Assembly: GCA_000336895.1 (NCBI GenBank)
Contig: AOLX01000025.1
Coordinates: 1-64,000 of the forward strand
Direction of reading: 5' to 3'
Source of the DNA: Haloarcula argentinensis DSM 12282
Lineage (GTDB): Archaea > Halobacteriota > Halobacteria > Halobacteriales > Haloarculaceae
Length of the DNA: 64,000 nucleotides
The position numbers and the translations under genes were made by a program. Shown here in pieces: positions 52,269 through 60,465 of the stretch. Numbering within the stretch: position 1 is the first letter of the stretch; every line of letters begins with the position of its first letter. The notes beneath the pieces are model-generated. The model was given only the letters and a program-made list of their open reading frames with translations. It had not been told where the DNA came from and did no database searches.

Positions 52269-54218
52269 TCACTCCCGGTCGAGATACGCCACCTGCTGGT
52301 CTGTCGGGTCGTGCAGGCCGTAGGGCAGGATTCCGCTGGAGAACGTGTACGTGTTGTGCCCGACGTAGTCGGTCGACAGTGAGGAGACGTTCGTCCCGAA
52401 GACGGTGTAGCTGTTGGGGGCCTGTTCGATGAGACCCCGCCACACCTGGTCGTACTGCTCTCCGCGGAACTGTGGGTCCTCGACGGCCTCGACGGAGAAC
52501 CGAGCTTCCGTCGCGATCTCGTCGAGGTCGGGCGTGTCGACCCGCTGGAAGTTACAGCACTGGCCGAAGTTGTCGATGGAGTTGACGGCGTCGTAGAAGC
52601 TCCCGGGGTTGAACGTCCCGGAGAGGCCGATGAGGACGATGTGGCCTTGCTGGTGGTACTCCGGCCCGAGGATGCGCTGGACGAACGTCGTGAACTCGAA
52701 GGTCTCGACGCCGATGTTAAAAAACTCCGTGTTGCTCATCACCTGCGCGATGAGTTCGGCCTCGCGCACCCGGTCGTCGGAGGTGTTTGTCTCGATTGTC
52801 GCCTCGATGGGTGTCTCGACGCCGAGGTCGTCGACGGCCTCCGCCAGCAGTTCGGTCGCGGCCTCGGTGTCCTGTTCCGTCTGTGGGCGCAGTTCCTCGA
52901 CCAGCGTCTTGTAGTCTGCTGATCCCTCGTCGGCGGCCAGTTCGGGCAGCGGCGTGTACGCCGGGTTCCGGTACCCGTTGTAGATGTTTTCCGCGATCTG
53001 GGCGCGTGGAATCAGCTGATTGACGCCCCGGCGGATGCGTTCATCGTCCCACGGCGACTGGGTGACGGGGTACTGGAGGAAGTTGTATGCCCCAGCGTTG
53101 GTTACACTGAGCCGGTAGTCCTCCGCACTCCGGTACTCGCTGTATGTGTCGCTCGTGAGCCCGTAAGTGAGGTCTATCTCGTTGTTGTTGAGTGCGGCTG
53201 CACGGGTCGCGTCGTCGGTGACGATGGAGACCGTGACCTCGTCGACGACCGGGCTCGTCGGGAACCCGTCCGGGCCGTCCCACCAGTCCAGCGCGTCGAG
53301 GCCGAGGTCGTCCAGCCAGTAGTCGTCGAACGTACTGAACTCGGCGCGTTGCTCGGCCTCGTAGGACTCGAACTCGAAGGGACCAGTCCCGATAGGCGTC
53401 AGGTCGTTGCGCGGGTCCGCTCCCGTATTCGGGTACTCCTCGATGTGTTCCATCGGGTACACGGTCGTCGGGAGCTGACTGTCGGCCTCGGCGTCTGGCT
53501 CCTGCCCGTAGATGTCGACGGTGTAGTCGTCGACGGCCTCCGCGTAGAGGAAGGAGTCGAAGGTCTGGGCCGAGATCGAGGAGTTCTCCAGCACTTCATA
53601 CGAGCGAGCGACGTGCTCTGCGGTCATCTCCTCGCCGTTATGGAAGGTGACGCCCTCGTGGAGTTCGGCCCGGTACTGTATCCCGTAGGTCCCGTCTTCG
53701 ACGGCGTCGGGCGCTTCGTTGACCGTCAGCACCTCGCCAGCATCCGGGTTCCTGATGATGATCTGGTCGTCGGCGACGAGGTTCCCTTCGTCGTCTGTCT
53801 CCGCCGACACCATGTACGGCTCGTAGGCCCCGTCCTCGACTTCTTGGACGTCCATTCGTTCCCACGTCTTCGCGAGCCACGGGTACACAGTCCCCGCGGC
53901 GTCCTGTGTGATGAGACTCTCGTAGATGAGCCCGTGGACGTTGCCGGCCGGCGCGCTGGTGCTGTATGACGGGTCGAAGGAATCGATACCCGCACCGAGG
54001 CCGAACCTGAGTGTCCCGCCTTCCTGAATCTCGTCGACGGTGACCTCAGCCCGCTCCCGGACCGGGTCGAGGCTCTGGCCGCCCTGGCTTTCGCCGTCCC
54101 CGCCTCCGTCACTGCCGGCGCTACAACCGGCGAGCGCCACTACTGTTGACGCGCCCGCGGTCTTGAGGACACGCCGTCGCGTCACTGTATTCGTGTCCGC
54201 AGCTGCGTCATAAGGCAT
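52269..54218 (-). CDS. Oligopeptide ABC transporter substrate-binding lipoprotein
   Basis: The 649-residue protein has a Tat signal with twin arginines (TRRRVLKTAGAS) followed by lipobox LAGC near residue 32, so it is exported folded and lipid-anchored, as is usual in haloarchaea. The extracytoplasmic solute-binding family 5 pattern is seen: GGTLRFGLGAGIDSFDPSYS, ESLITQDAAGTVYPWLAKTW, YRAELHEGVTFHNGEEMTAE and a later RIRRGVNQLIPRAQIAENIY. It is the first gene of a five-gene importer operon. The peptide or sugar specificity cannot be told. Confidence 0.94.
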   Translation of the reverse strand: MPYDAAADTNTVTRRRVLKTAGASTVVALAGCSAGSDGGGDGESQGGQSLDPVRERAEVTVDEIQEGGTLRFGLGAGIDSFDPSYSTSAPAGNVHGLIYESLITQDAAGTVYPWLAKTWERMDVQEVEDGAYEPYMVSAETDDEGNLVADDQIIIRNPDAGEVLTVNEAPDAVEDGTYGIQYRAELHEGVTFHNGEEMTAEHVARSYEVLENSSISAQTFDSFLYAEAVDDYTVDIYGQEPDAEADSQLPTTVYPMEHIEEYPNTGADPRNDLTPIGTGPFEFESYEAEQRAEFSTFDDYWLDDLGLDALDWWDGPDGFPTSPVVDEVTVSIVTDDATRAAALNNNEIDLTYGLTSDTYSEYRSAEDYRLSVTNAGAYNFLQYPVTQSPWDDERIRRGVNQLIPRAQIAENIYNGYRNPAYTPLPELAADEGSADYKTLVEELRPQTEQDTEAATELLAEAVDDLGVETPIEATIETNTSDDRVREAELIAQVMSNTEFFNIGVETFEFTTFVQRILGPEYHQQGHIVLIGLSGTFNPGSFYDAVNSIDNFGQCCNFQRVDTPDLDEIATEARFSVEAVEDPQFRGEQYDQVWRGLIEQAPNSYTVFGTNVSSLSTDYVGHNTYTFSSGILPYGLHDPTDQQVAYLDRE

Positions 54219-54651
54219 TCGCGTTGACCTCGAAAGTTATGAGTTATGTTGCCTTCCCACACACTTATAGCATGACGGCGTTCGGAGTCAGGCAACACCC
54301 CCGGAGCGCGACAGTCAGGGAGGACACTATACGGAGCCGATACAGACCCCCCGGCCGAGCTTCACCGCCGGCAGAACGACGCCGGTGGCCGGCCTCAGAC
54401 CGGCGATACGTCACCCTGCGACCGCCTGTTGTTCGAGACCGTGTCTAGAGGGAACGACACGTGGAGTCGGCCCTTCGAATTCGGCTCGATGCCGGACGCT
54501 CTCCGGGACAATCCAACGAAGCCCCGATCAAACGTGGGACCGATGTCTACAGTTGCGATTCGGGTTCGAACGGCCGTTTAGAACGGCTGGCCGCAATCCT
54601 CGTACTCGTCCATCTCTTCCATATCGTCGGTCTTGGAGGTGGAGGAGCCGC
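54219..54651. other. 433-base region between oppA-type and DtxR genes
   Basis: No convincing gene lies here. AT-rich CATAACT repeats near 54233-54250 are probably the promoter of the importer operon. At 54578-54655 on the minus strand, directly after the DtxR stop, a 25-codon frame with a possible CTG start ends in EYEDCGQPF; it is only a candidate micro-gene. The rest (54260-54570) shows no motif. Confidence 0.5.
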
Positions 54652-55074
54652 TCAGACGGTGTCCTCATCTGACGCCGCCGAACCTGTCCCTGCGGCGTCC
54701 TGTCTCCGTCCTGTCTCGGCGTCACAGGGGAGCGTAGCCGCCAGCCGCTCGGCGACCATTGGACTGACCAGACCGGCCAGTTCCATCGCTTCTGTCTCGT
54801 GGTCGTCGAGATCTAGCACGCCTCGGAAGAACCACGAGACGGTTACGTACGTCTCGTGTAACTCTGTGGCCTCCTCGCGTCCTGATTCGGTCAGCGTCAC
54901 TCCATCGTAGGGCTCGTAGGAGACGAGACCGTCTTCGGCGAGCCGCTGGCACATCTCCGTCACCGCCGCTGGTGACCGATCGAGCATCTCCCCTAACTCT
55001 CCCGGCGCGACTGGCGGGTCGTCCCGGTGCTGTGCGATGTAGATCGCCAGCAGATACTCCGGTGCCGTTCTCAT
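54652..55074 (-). CDS. DtxR-family metal-dependent transcriptional regulator
   Basis: The 140-residue regulator has the DtxR winged helix (APEYLLAIYIAQHRDDPPVA, GELGEMLDRSPAAVTEMCQR, then YEPYDGVTLTESG) and the dimerisation/metal helices (HETYVTVSWFFRGVLDLDDH, ETEAMELAGLVSPMVAERLA), where the Glu and His residues form the metal site. The SH3-like third domain is absent, as in MntR-size proteins. It senses iron or manganese in relatives. Its start overlaps the small gene at 55071 by four bases (ATGA), and two DtxR-type operators control the operon, so autoregulation is expected. Confidence 0.92.
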   Translation of the reverse strand: MRTAPEYLLAIYIAQHRDDPPVAPGELGEMLDRSPAAVTEMCQRLAEDGLVSYEPYDGVTLTESGREEATELHETYVTVSWFFRGVLDLDDHETEAMELAGLVSPMVAERLAATLPCDAETGRRQDAAGTGSAASDEDTV

Positions 55075-55220
55075 CGCTCCGCTGAATCCGTCCCGTCCCC
55101 GCCGCTTGCTGCGGGCGTACCGGCCGTCGATTCCCCCGTCGACCGCTCATCGGTCCCGAAGACCACCGCGTAGGCCCAAGTCCACAGTCGAGCGCGCGAC
55201 CGTTGCGGGCGTTTATCCAT
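55071..55220 (-). CDS. Tiny basic protein cotranscribed with the DtxR regulator
   Basis: The ATG at 55220 gives 49 residues: MDKRPQRSRARLWTWAYAVV, one aromatic/hydrophobic patch (LWTWAYAVVFG), then a Ser/Thr/Gly/Asp-rich tail ending DSAER. Start and stop overlap both neighbours (eight bases with the 81-residue gene and four with the regulator), which argues for true translation as part of the operon. I do not recognise a family; the patch could contact membrane or a partner. Confidence 0.5.
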   Translation of the reverse strand: MDKRPQRSRARLWTWAYAVVFGTDERSTGESTAGTPAASGGDGTDSAER

Positions 55221-55458
55221 CGTCCAGTTCCCCCGATATCCCGCTATCGCTGTCGCCACTCATCAGGCAGACGCCCCCCGATAGTGTCGGTAGAGCACGG
55301 GTAACCGCTCGTCGTCGGGGCTTGGGAACAAAGCCCGCAGTGACCGTCGGCTCCACCCCGGTGTCGACAGCGCTCTCGACAAGACGGAACGGTCCGCCAT
55401 CGATCCTTGCGTGGACCACCCCCGTTTGTGCCCCGCACTCAGTACCGTCGCCTGCCAT
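55213..55458 (-). CDS. Small protein heading the DtxR operon
   Basis: The ATG at 55458 gives 81 residues, MAGDGTECGAQTGVVHARID at the start, with strand-like centre (FRLVESAVDTGVEPTVTAGF) and a basic patch VPKPRRRAVTRALP. It has two cysteines (8 and 64) but no metal motif. A TATA box and two operators lie directly before this ATG, and the transcript should be leaderless. Metal-responsive expression is therefore predicted. Family unknown. Confidence 0.55.
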   Translation of the reverse strand: MAGDGTECGAQTGVVHARIDGGPFRLVESAVDTGVEPTVTAGFVPKPRRRAVTRALPTLSGGVCLMSGDSDSGISGELDDG

Positions 55459-55463
55459 ATTAT

Positions 55464-55477
55464 TTAGGCTTGCCTAA
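55464..55477 (-). promoter_or_regulatory. DtxR-type operator 1
   Basis: A perfect 14-base palindrome, TTAGGC-AA-GCCTAA read on the minus strand, matches the DtxR/IdeR/SirR half-site. It lies between the TATA box and the ATG at 55458, so a bound regulator would block initiation. Confidence 0.85.
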
Positions 55478-55478
55478 T

Positions 55479-55487
55479 AATATAAAA
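55479..55487 (-). promoter_or_regulatory. TATA box of the DtxR operon
   Basis: TTTTATATT on the minus strand is centred 25 bases before the ATG at 55458 and is sandwiched between the two operators. Confidence 0.75.
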
Positions 55488-55499
55488 CGCCTACGATTT

Positions 55500-55513
55500 T
55501 TAGGACGACCTAA
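55500..55513 (-). promoter_or_regulatory. DtxR-type operator 2
   Basis: TTAGG-N4-CCTAA is a second inverted repeat of the same half-site, centred 36 bases upstream of operator 1, just beyond the TATA/BRE region. Two bound dimers could act cooperatively. Confidence 0.75.
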
Positions 55514-55752
55514 CTCAATCGACGAAGTCGGTACACCAGCGCAGTTGTCCGGCTGTCTGGCGTATCGAGCCCGACACGAGGCACTCGGTCTCACTACCGA
55601 GAAGTGACTTGTCATCGCTGTTTCGTATCGACCCGGCTAGTACGGCCTGACTGATTTGATATCGCATTATATGATTTATCAAGTCAGCGGTCTGCACAGC
55701 TCCGACGCGCCGATGAGCAGCTAGAAGATGATAATTAGCGGCCAAAACGTCG
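55514..55752. other. 239-base gene-free spacer
   Basis: No supported gene is present between operator 2 and the Rio2 stop. An AT-rich patch at about 55655-55682 contains the inverted repeat TTGATA/TATCAA; its role is unknown. A minus-strand frame ending at 55515 has no coding-like features. Confidence 0.5.
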
Positions 55753-56661
55753 CTATTCGGTAAACTCGGTAATAGAATCGAACGCGTCGGTCGCCAGCCG
55801 CTCGGCGACCGCGTCTCTGTCCACGTCGCTGATCTCCTGTGGGTATTTTCGCTCGAAGTAACTCACGATGTTCTCGACATCGCGAGTTAGCAGTTCCCGG
55901 GCGTTTTCGTGGTCGGTCGGGACGGCCTGGGGCCAGTCGAAGACGACGACGCCTTCGTTCGTGACGAAGACGTTGTACTCACTCATGTCCGCGTGAACGT
56001 ACCCCTCGCGATAGGCCGTCTGCATCTCCTCGAGTACGAGATCCAGAATCGGCAGTACCTGTTCCGGTTCGAGTTTCGTTCGGGAGAGTTCGACGCCGTC
56101 TATCTTCTCCATGACAATCGCATGGCGGTTCGTATCGATGGGCTGTGGAACTGCCACGTCCGGATACAGGGTTTCGAGGGCATCGTACTCCCGTTCGGCG
56201 GCCTTTCGGGCAGTGTAGAGCCAGGAGACGTGGTCGCGGTCGGCCGTATATTCCCGCTCTTTCATCACCTCGCGGAAATTGGTGTACCCTTCACGATGGT
56301 ATTTTAGCGCCACCGGTTTGTACGACTGGGCCTCGTACACGTCACTCTCCTTGCCGACGCCCAGTGGCGATCCTACTCCCTCGATGGTGTCGCGCTCAGC
56401 AAAGGTATGCAGCGCAAGCGTATCGTACCCCTCGAACGTGAGTTTGAACCCCTCGTACTGGATGGTCTTGCGCTCGACCAGCCCCCGGTCCGCACACCGG
56501 TCGAGTCGGTAGTCGACGTCTTCCGTCGTCAGCCGGGAGAACTCGGTCAACTTCTCGCGGGCGACGTACTCCGAGAACCGCATCCCCTGTTCGACGCCAG
56601 AGAGCAGATGGAAGTCCTCGGGTTCCAGCTCCGCCATCACTGAAGCCACGTTCTGGACCAT
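55753..56661 (-). CDS. rio2: Rio2 atypical serine kinase/ATPase
   Basis: The 302-residue protein has the Rio2 winged helix at 1-85 (ELEPEDFHLLSGVEQGMRFS, LTTEDVDYRLDRCADRGLVE) and a RIO kinase domain: P-loop GVGKESDVYEA at 101-111, Lys120 in VALKYHREG, catalytic HAD loop at 223-225 (VHADMSEYNV) and metal Asp242 in VFDWPQAV. It acts in small-subunit ribosome maturation in archaea and eukaryotes. It is single-gene and transcribed toward the DtxR spacer. Confidence 0.96.
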   Translation of the reverse strand: MVQNVASVMAELEPEDFHLLSGVEQGMRFSEYVAREKLTEFSRLTTEDVDYRLDRCADRGLVERKTIQYEGFKLTFEGYDTLALHTFAERDTIEGVGSPLGVGKESDVYEAQSYKPVALKYHREGYTNFREVMKEREYTADRDHVSWLYTARKAAEREYDALETLYPDVAVPQPIDTNRHAIVMEKIDGVELSRTKLEPEQVLPILDLVLEEMQTAYREGYVHADMSEYNVFVTNEGVVVFDWPQAVPTDHENARELLTRDVENIVSYFERKYPQEISDVDRDAVAERLATDAFDSITEFTE

Positions 56662-57364
56662 TAGGGGTCTCTACTGGGCCAACTGGTAAAAGGCCGACGC
56701 GTTCGGCGGAGGGGCGTCGATAAATCAGTGAGCGCTATACCAAAATCCGTTTCATCCTCACCGCTGTCCGGTTTGGTATCCGGCTGCCGATATGCTGATC
56801 AGTACGTTTGTTGGCAAGCGGAGCTGTTCTGTGGGATGTCCGGTGTCGATCATATACGGCCGCTGTACCGAGTACCGTTTCAAACACAGTTCAGCGTCGC
56901 CGCGTTGAGTCGGAGCAAAAGACAGTCCGCTCAGGGGGGCACAGGCTCCCTCGTGCAGGACAGACCAGTTCCAGTATTAGGTATCTAACTACACTCCGAT
57001 ACGGGCTCGGTTTCGGTGTTTCGCGATCGCAACAGCGTCTGAGACAATATCCTGCCGAGTAGGGAATACTTTAACCCACATGAGCACATGTTCTCATAGT
57101 AGTATTATCGGTCGGATATCACTGCTGTACTCCCGTTTCTGTAGCTCAAACCACGACTGAGTACTCCGTGAATGCGGGCTCCGAACGGTTGCAGTCCCCA
57201 TTATTTGAACCGTGTCTGGAAGGCACCGCGAGTAACGCATTAGACTGCAAATACAATCCTAACCTCGGTAGCTGTATATGTAATGCGAACAGTGGATGCC
57301 TTCAGCTACTTCATATGTTCTAAATTAGTCTCTACTTTTGATCACCTGAACACAAACATCCTGT
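56662..57364. other. 703-base gene-free, AT-richer region
   Basis: No reading frame with haloarchaeal coding character is found on either strand. The GC content falls toward the right. At 57080-57097 is an 18-base near-perfect palindrome (ATGAGCACATGTTCTCAT, one mismatched pair). TTTAAC just before it, near 57069, is TATA-like. It may be a decayed gene or mobile-element scar, or the regulatory region of the mannosyltransferase gene. Confidence 0.55.
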
Positions 57365-58750
57365 GTGAGCAGACGAAACAAAGACCAACTCAGAGATCTG
57401 CTTCGCTCGCTTGCCCTCCATCCCCACGATAGACGACTCGCGTTTCCAGTGTTGTTCGCCGTCGGCACACAGTTGTACTTTTTCTTGACAATCACACTTA
57501 GTTCTCCTCGACCACCCATGGCGCCCGACGCTGGGATCTTTGAGCATCTTGGCTGGTATCTGACACACGGCGGTCGGTTGTACGTCGACGCCTGGGAACC
57601 GAAGCTTCCGCTGTCCTACGAGACGACCGGGATACTGGCATTGCTGTCCGGTGGCGATATGTACCGTCTCCACCTCTTCAGCGTGGTGCTGATGTGCGGT
57701 GCGGTGTGTGCCATCGTCGGACTCGTTGTAATACTCGTCTACGACGTCACCGGCGATGATATCGTTGCGCCGCTGGCTGGCCTGTCGATGTTCCTGTTGC
57801 CGGGGTTTGCCGTCCGGCCAGCGTATGGATTCAAAGCGAAATACCTCCTCGTTCTCTGTGGGTTACTGGCGATATATCTGTACACGCGTGGCTACCCGGC
57901 ACTGAGCGGTGTCGCTGCGGCAGCCAGCGTGGGATACTGGCAGGCTGGGGCCATCTTCCCGCTGATTGTGGTCGGCTTAGCGATTCAGCAGCGCGACACG
58001 CGGGCGCTTGAGCGTGTCGTTGCCGGCGGCCTCGGGTTCACCGTCGTCATGTTGCTGCCGGTGTTCCTCCTCTGGCACTCAGCCGCAGAGATGGTCGTTC
58101 AGGTCGTTCTCGTCCCATTACAAACGGAAGAACACGCGTCGTTGCTCACCCGGGTTGTCGCCGGTGTCGTCCACTTCAAATGGGCGTCACCGTTCGTCTT
58201 GCTCGGTGGACTTGGTCTCGTTCACACTGTTCGATGCTGTTTCACTGATGATCATGACGCTGCTGGGCGCACCGACTGGTGGATTCCGGTCGGCGCAGCG
58301 TGGTTCGCGTTTCTGATACTGTTCGTCGATTTCGAGACTGGTGGCTACACCGACCTCATTCCGGGCCTTGCGTTCGTCGCAATCGGTGTCGGGGTGATCG
58401 CGACGGTGCTTCGCGACCGGCAACAGACACGGTACCTCGGTGCCACTCTTGCGCTGGTCCTTGTCGTGAACGTCGCCTTCCTCGGTAGTGTCGGCGTTAT
58501 CTTCACACCCGTCGAGACACCGGGTCCGGAACCGATGTCGGATCTCGAAACGCACGATCTCCCGGAAGCATACGACGAGGCCGAACCAGTTCCCGATGTC
58601 CGGTACATCTACTGGCAACGGATCGAGCCATCGACGTGTCACTACCGACTCTCGGTGATGGAGTTGCGGTGGCTCGACCGAATCGACTCGTCGGTAGACA
58701 GTCGCTGTCTCGACTTGGGGGCCGCCAGAGGCCGACTCGGGAACGGGTAG
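57365..58750 (+). CDS. Dolichol-phosphate-mannose-type mannosyltransferase (GT-C)
   Basis: The GTG at 57365 gives 461 residues with about ten hydrophobic helices. Close to the N-terminus, after the first helix, lies an extracytoplasmic loop PMAPDAGIFEHLGWYLTHGG with an Asp-containing motif, then RLYVDAWEPKLPLSYETTG, as in GT39/GT-C glycosyltransferases that use dolichol-phosphate sugars. Haloarchaeal relatives are annotated as DolP-mannose mannosyltransferases; AglS of Haloferax adds the final mannose of the S-layer N-glycan. No other agl genes are here. The C-terminal tail (about 385-461) is extracellular and contains Cys residues. Codon use is less GC-rich than for neighbours. Confidence 0.72.
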   Translation: MSRRNKDQLRDLLRSLALHPHDRRLAFPVLFAVGTQLYFFLTITLSSPRPPMAPDAGIFEHLGWYLTHGGRLYVDAWEPKLPLSYETTGILALLSGGDMYRLHLFSVVLMCGAVCAIVGLVVILVYDVTGDDIVAPLAGLSMFLLPGFAVRPAYGFKAKYLLVLCGLLAIYLYTRGYPALSGVAAAASVGYWQAGAIFPLIVVGLAIQQRDTRALERVVAGGLGFTVVMLLPVFLLWHSAAEMVVQVVLVPLQTEEHASLLTRVVAGVVHFKWASPFVLLGGLGLVHTVRCCFTDDHDAAGRTDWWIPVGAAWFAFLILFVDFETGGYTDLIPGLAFVAIGVGVIATVLRDRQQTRYLGATLALVLVVNVAFLGSVGVIFTPVETPGPEPMSDLETHDLPEAYDEAEPVPDVRYIYWQRIEPSTCHYRLSVMELRWLDRIDSSVDSRCLDLGAARGRLGNG

Positions 58751-58754
58751 CCAG

Positions 58755-59942
58755 TTACGACTCCGCGGAGTCGTAGTCGGAGAGCGAGGTCTGTGTCGTT
58801 TCGACCGAACCCGTGATGATGTAGGGGACGATAATCCGGAAGAACTGAGCGGCGAGCACCAGCAGGATCGGACCCAGGAAGATGCCGTAGAAGCCAAACG
58901 CGATGGGGCCGAGGATGTACGCGAACATCAGCAGGCCGATGTGGGTCAGATCACCGCTGACGTACGGTCGAATCAGGAAGTCCGGGATGGTGTCGACGAC
59001 GACAAGCGTGACTACGAGGAAGAGGACAACCCAGGCCAGGGCTGCCGTCTGTCCCGTGATGACCGCGGAGACTGCAAGCAGTGCAGCCACGGGCAGGTAG
59101 ACGATCTTCATCCCGACCACTGGAACGAGGCTGCCGATGCCGGTGAGCGCGCCGACGAGTGGGGCAAACGGGATCTGCACTGAGCCGGGCGCGACCAGAT
59201 TGTACAGTGAGAACACGAAAATTCCGATAACGCCCGTCACCAGTGCGTTCAAGATGTTCCCGAAGAGAATCGAGGACAGTTCCTCGTCGACCGCCGCCGC
59301 GTAGTTGCGAAGGACACCCGATCCATCGAAGGTGTCAAGGAACCAGCCGACGAGCCGTGGTCCGTCGGTAAGCAGGTAGTACGTTCCGGCGAACATGATG
59401 AACACACGCAGCAGCAGCGCCGTCAACATACTCAGGGAGCCGATGAGCGTATCGGAAACACGTCCCAGCCACGACTGGACTGTCGCGTTTTGCAACAGGT
59501 CGATCACTTCATCCGGCCCCATTGCCAGCACGTCTGAGAAGCCGAGGTCGGTGAGCGGCCCCGGCAGCGAACCACCGCCCTGGAGGTCTTGGAACTGCGA
59601 CAAGTACGCTGCGCCCAGGCCACCTTCGCCGAAGAACGACTGTAACTCGGGAACAATAAGCACGATCGTGTAGCCGACCAGAAGCACGAACGGTAGCAGG
59701 AAGAAGAAAATCGTGGCCGCCGCATGGATCTGCTTCTGGTAGGGGACGGCCCGACCCATGAACGACTCAGGCAGCGGGAGCCACCCGAGCCGCCGATAAA
59801 TCGGTCGACTGGCATAGTACAGAAACACGGTAAACACGAGCGTCGGAAGGAACTGGGACAGGACGACTCCGACCACGAGGAAGAGTGCTACGCCCGCGGT
59901 AGCAAGGAGGACGCGCCGTCCGAGGTCGGTGCTATATTCCAT
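58755..59942 (-). CDS. AI-2E family transporter
   Basis: The 395-residue membrane protein has seven or eight helices and the AI-2E family signature: VFTVFLYYASRPIYRRLG near the start, a long amphipathic extracytoplasmic segment with VPELQSFFGEGG, and the repeated LYNLVAPGSVQIPFAPLVGA, LTGIGSLVPVVGMKIVYLPV region, then PYVSGDLTHIGLLMFAYILG and GPIAFGFYGIFLGPILL. Despite the name, transport of autoinducer is not general for the family; relatives include Na+(Li+)/H+ antiporters. An AT-rich promoter (TTTTATTTTTTAT on the minus strand near 59970) precedes it. Confidence 0.9.
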   Translation of the reverse strand: MEYSTDLGRRVLLATAGVALFLVVGVVLSQFLPTLVFTVFLYYASRPIYRRLGWLPLPESFMGRAVPYQKQIHAAATIFFFLLPFVLLVGYTIVLIVPELQSFFGEGGLGAAYLSQFQDLQGGGSLPGPLTDLGFSDVLAMGPDEVIDLLQNATVQSWLGRVSDTLIGSLSMLTALLLRVFIMFAGTYYLLTDGPRLVGWFLDTFDGSGVLRNYAAAVDEELSSILFGNILNALVTGVIGIFVFSLYNLVAPGSVQIPFAPLVGALTGIGSLVPVVGMKIVYLPVAALLAVSAVITGQTAALAWVVLFLVVTLVVVDTIPDFLIRPYVSGDLTHIGLLMFAYILGPIAFGFYGIFLGPILLVLAAQFFRIIVPYIITGSVETTQTSLSDYDSAES

Positions 59943-60045
59943 ATGTTTTCAGTACAACATCTCGATAAAAAATAAAACCACCGGTCGGCCCGATGGTTGT
60001 CAGGATGAGCGGGGCAAAACGGGTGTTTCACGCCATCGGTTGTGG

Positions 60046-60465
60046 CTAGAGCCCTTCGAACTGCGTGATCGCCTCGCGCCAGTCTTCGGGGATCGGGCGC
60101 GAGGACTCCGTGTCACGGTCGTATGTAACGACGGTCGTTTCCCCAGTCGCAGCCACACCATCCTCGGTCCGGACCTCGTACTCGAAGGGGAAACTCTTCT
60201 CGCCAAGACGCGGAACCCGGACGGCAACGGCGACTGAGTCACTGATCTGGACCGGCTGGATGTAATCGATTTCGAGGTTCGCGATTACCATACCGGTGCC
60301 CGACTCGCTGCCCGAGAGCAGCGCTTCGCCACAGTCGACCACGTCGTGCAGGTAGTCGATGCGAGCCTCTTCGAAGTAGGTCGCGTACGTCGCGTTGTTG
60401 ACGTGGCCGTACGTGTCGATGTCCGTGTATCGGACCTCGACTTCCGCCGTGTACTCGAAGCTCAT
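60046..60465 (-). CDS. Acyl-CoA thioesterase (hot-dog fold)
   Basis: The ATG at 60465 gives 139 residues with the 4-hydroxybenzoyl-CoA thioesterase pattern: VRYTDIDTYGHVNNATYATY (catalytic Asp in TDIDTYGHVNN) and FEEARIDYL, then VIANLEIDYIQPVQISDSVA. The family hydrolyses acyl-CoA; chain preference is unknown. The start overlaps the stop of msrA by four bases (ATGA), so the two are translationally coupled. The frame extends through the msrA gene but the MSFEYTAEVEVRYTD start is canonical. Confidence 0.9.
   Translation of the reverse strand: MSFEYTAEVEVRYTDIDTYGHVNNATYATYFEEARIDYLHDVVDCGEALLSGSESGTGMVIANLEIDYIQPVQISDSVAVAVRVPRLGEKSFPFEYEVRTEDGVAATGETTVVTYDRDTESSRPIPEDWREAITQFEGL

Noticed and set aside
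55515..55745. 76-codon minus-strand frame between Rio2 and the DtxR operon
   Set aside because: It has no promoter of its own, atypical haloarchaeal composition and no recognisable motif.
56728..56988. 86-codon plus-strand frame in the gene-free tract
   Set aside because: It has atypical amino-acid use for a haloarchaeon (Ser, Arg and Gln rich, few acidic residues) and no motif.
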